Source: Micromonospora sp. NBRC 110009 (lineage in GTDB: Bacteria > Actinomycetota > Actinomycetes > Mycobacteriales > Micromonosporaceae). From it: DNA of 64,000 nt. The DNA lies in the NCBI RefSeq assembly GCF_030518795.1, contig NZ_CP130427.1:744001-808000 (forward strand), written 5' to 3'. Shown here one piece after another: positions 63,987 through 64,000 of this stretch (position 1 is its first letter; each line of letters starts with the position of its first letter). The notes below the pieces were generated by a model. The model was not told where the DNA came from. It saw only the letters and a list, made by a program, of their open reading frames with translations, and ran no database searches. Position numbers and translations under genes: made by a program.

Positions 63987-64000
63987 CACCTCAGTAGGCG

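Overview
The window is very GC-rich chromosomal DNA from an actinomycete. Gene content, codon use, the conserved block rpsP-rimM-trmD-rplS-lepB-rnhB / rpsB-tsf-pyrH-frr-cdsA-rlmN / dxr-rseP-ispG, and a terminal repeat I recognise from Micromonosporaceae all point to Micromonospora or a close relative. No rRNA, tRNA or CRISPR array was found. Many genes start without a Shine-Dalgarno sequence, 6-9 nt after a TAnnnT-type -10 box, which suggests leaderless transcripts.

Region by region. 1-575: 5' part of a glutamine-synthetase-family gene that runs off the left edge. 0.8-7.2 kb: a small accessory/resistance cluster with rifampicin phosphotransferase (rph) behind a rifamycin-associated element (RAE), then DinB-like, methyltransferase, PPOX-type flavoprotein and glyoxalase-like genes. 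It separates the glutamine synthetase gene from a same-strand APC permease (7.3-8.9 kb). 9.2-12.7 kb: an operon of DUF574-type methyltransferase, PAS-GGDEF-EAL protein and DUF456 protein with a palindromic operator at its promoter. 12.8-18.4 kb: PcaF-like thiolase, glutathionyl-hydroquinone-reductase-like protein, DUF998 protein, a small leader peptide ahead of a DAACS (cystine/dicarboxylate-type) transporter, and an old yellow enzyme. 18.5-25.6 kb: a fused double ABC exporter, and a TetR / YhgE-Pip / degenerate ABC ATPase operon. 25.7-30.3 kb: GNAT, MFS, PadR, methyltransferase and HxlR genes.

30.4-48.5 kb: housekeeping, mostly on the minus strand. It contains dxr-rseP-ispG (MEP isoprenoid pathway plus site-2 protease), assorted genes (phosphatase, GNAT, phytoene-desaturase-like FAD protein, TMEM175-type channel, MBL-Rieske protein, DUF2631), then a DivIVA-like protein, rlmN, cdsA, frr, pyrH, tsf and rpsB.

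48.8-57.0 kb: the most unusual part. Between rpsB and DUF2469-rnhB, actinobacteria such as M. tuberculosis carry M23 peptidase-xerC-dprA-comM-yraN. Here the block is inverted. yraN is cut after about 27 codons, comM is absent, and only the C-terminal winged helix of dprA remains, fused in frame to a DnaB-N-like segment. The gap holds the C-terminal piece of a large serine recombinase and a small mobile-element-type gene. The M23 peptidase and a sulfite-oxidase-like gene next to it each appear frameshifted.

57.1-63.0 kb: the intact translation/export cluster DUF2469-rnhB-nudix-lepB-lepB-rplS-trmD-rimM-khpA-rpsP, transcribed on the minus strand from rpsP downwards. 63.3-64.0 kb: a DUF402 protein and the interspersed palindromic repeat.
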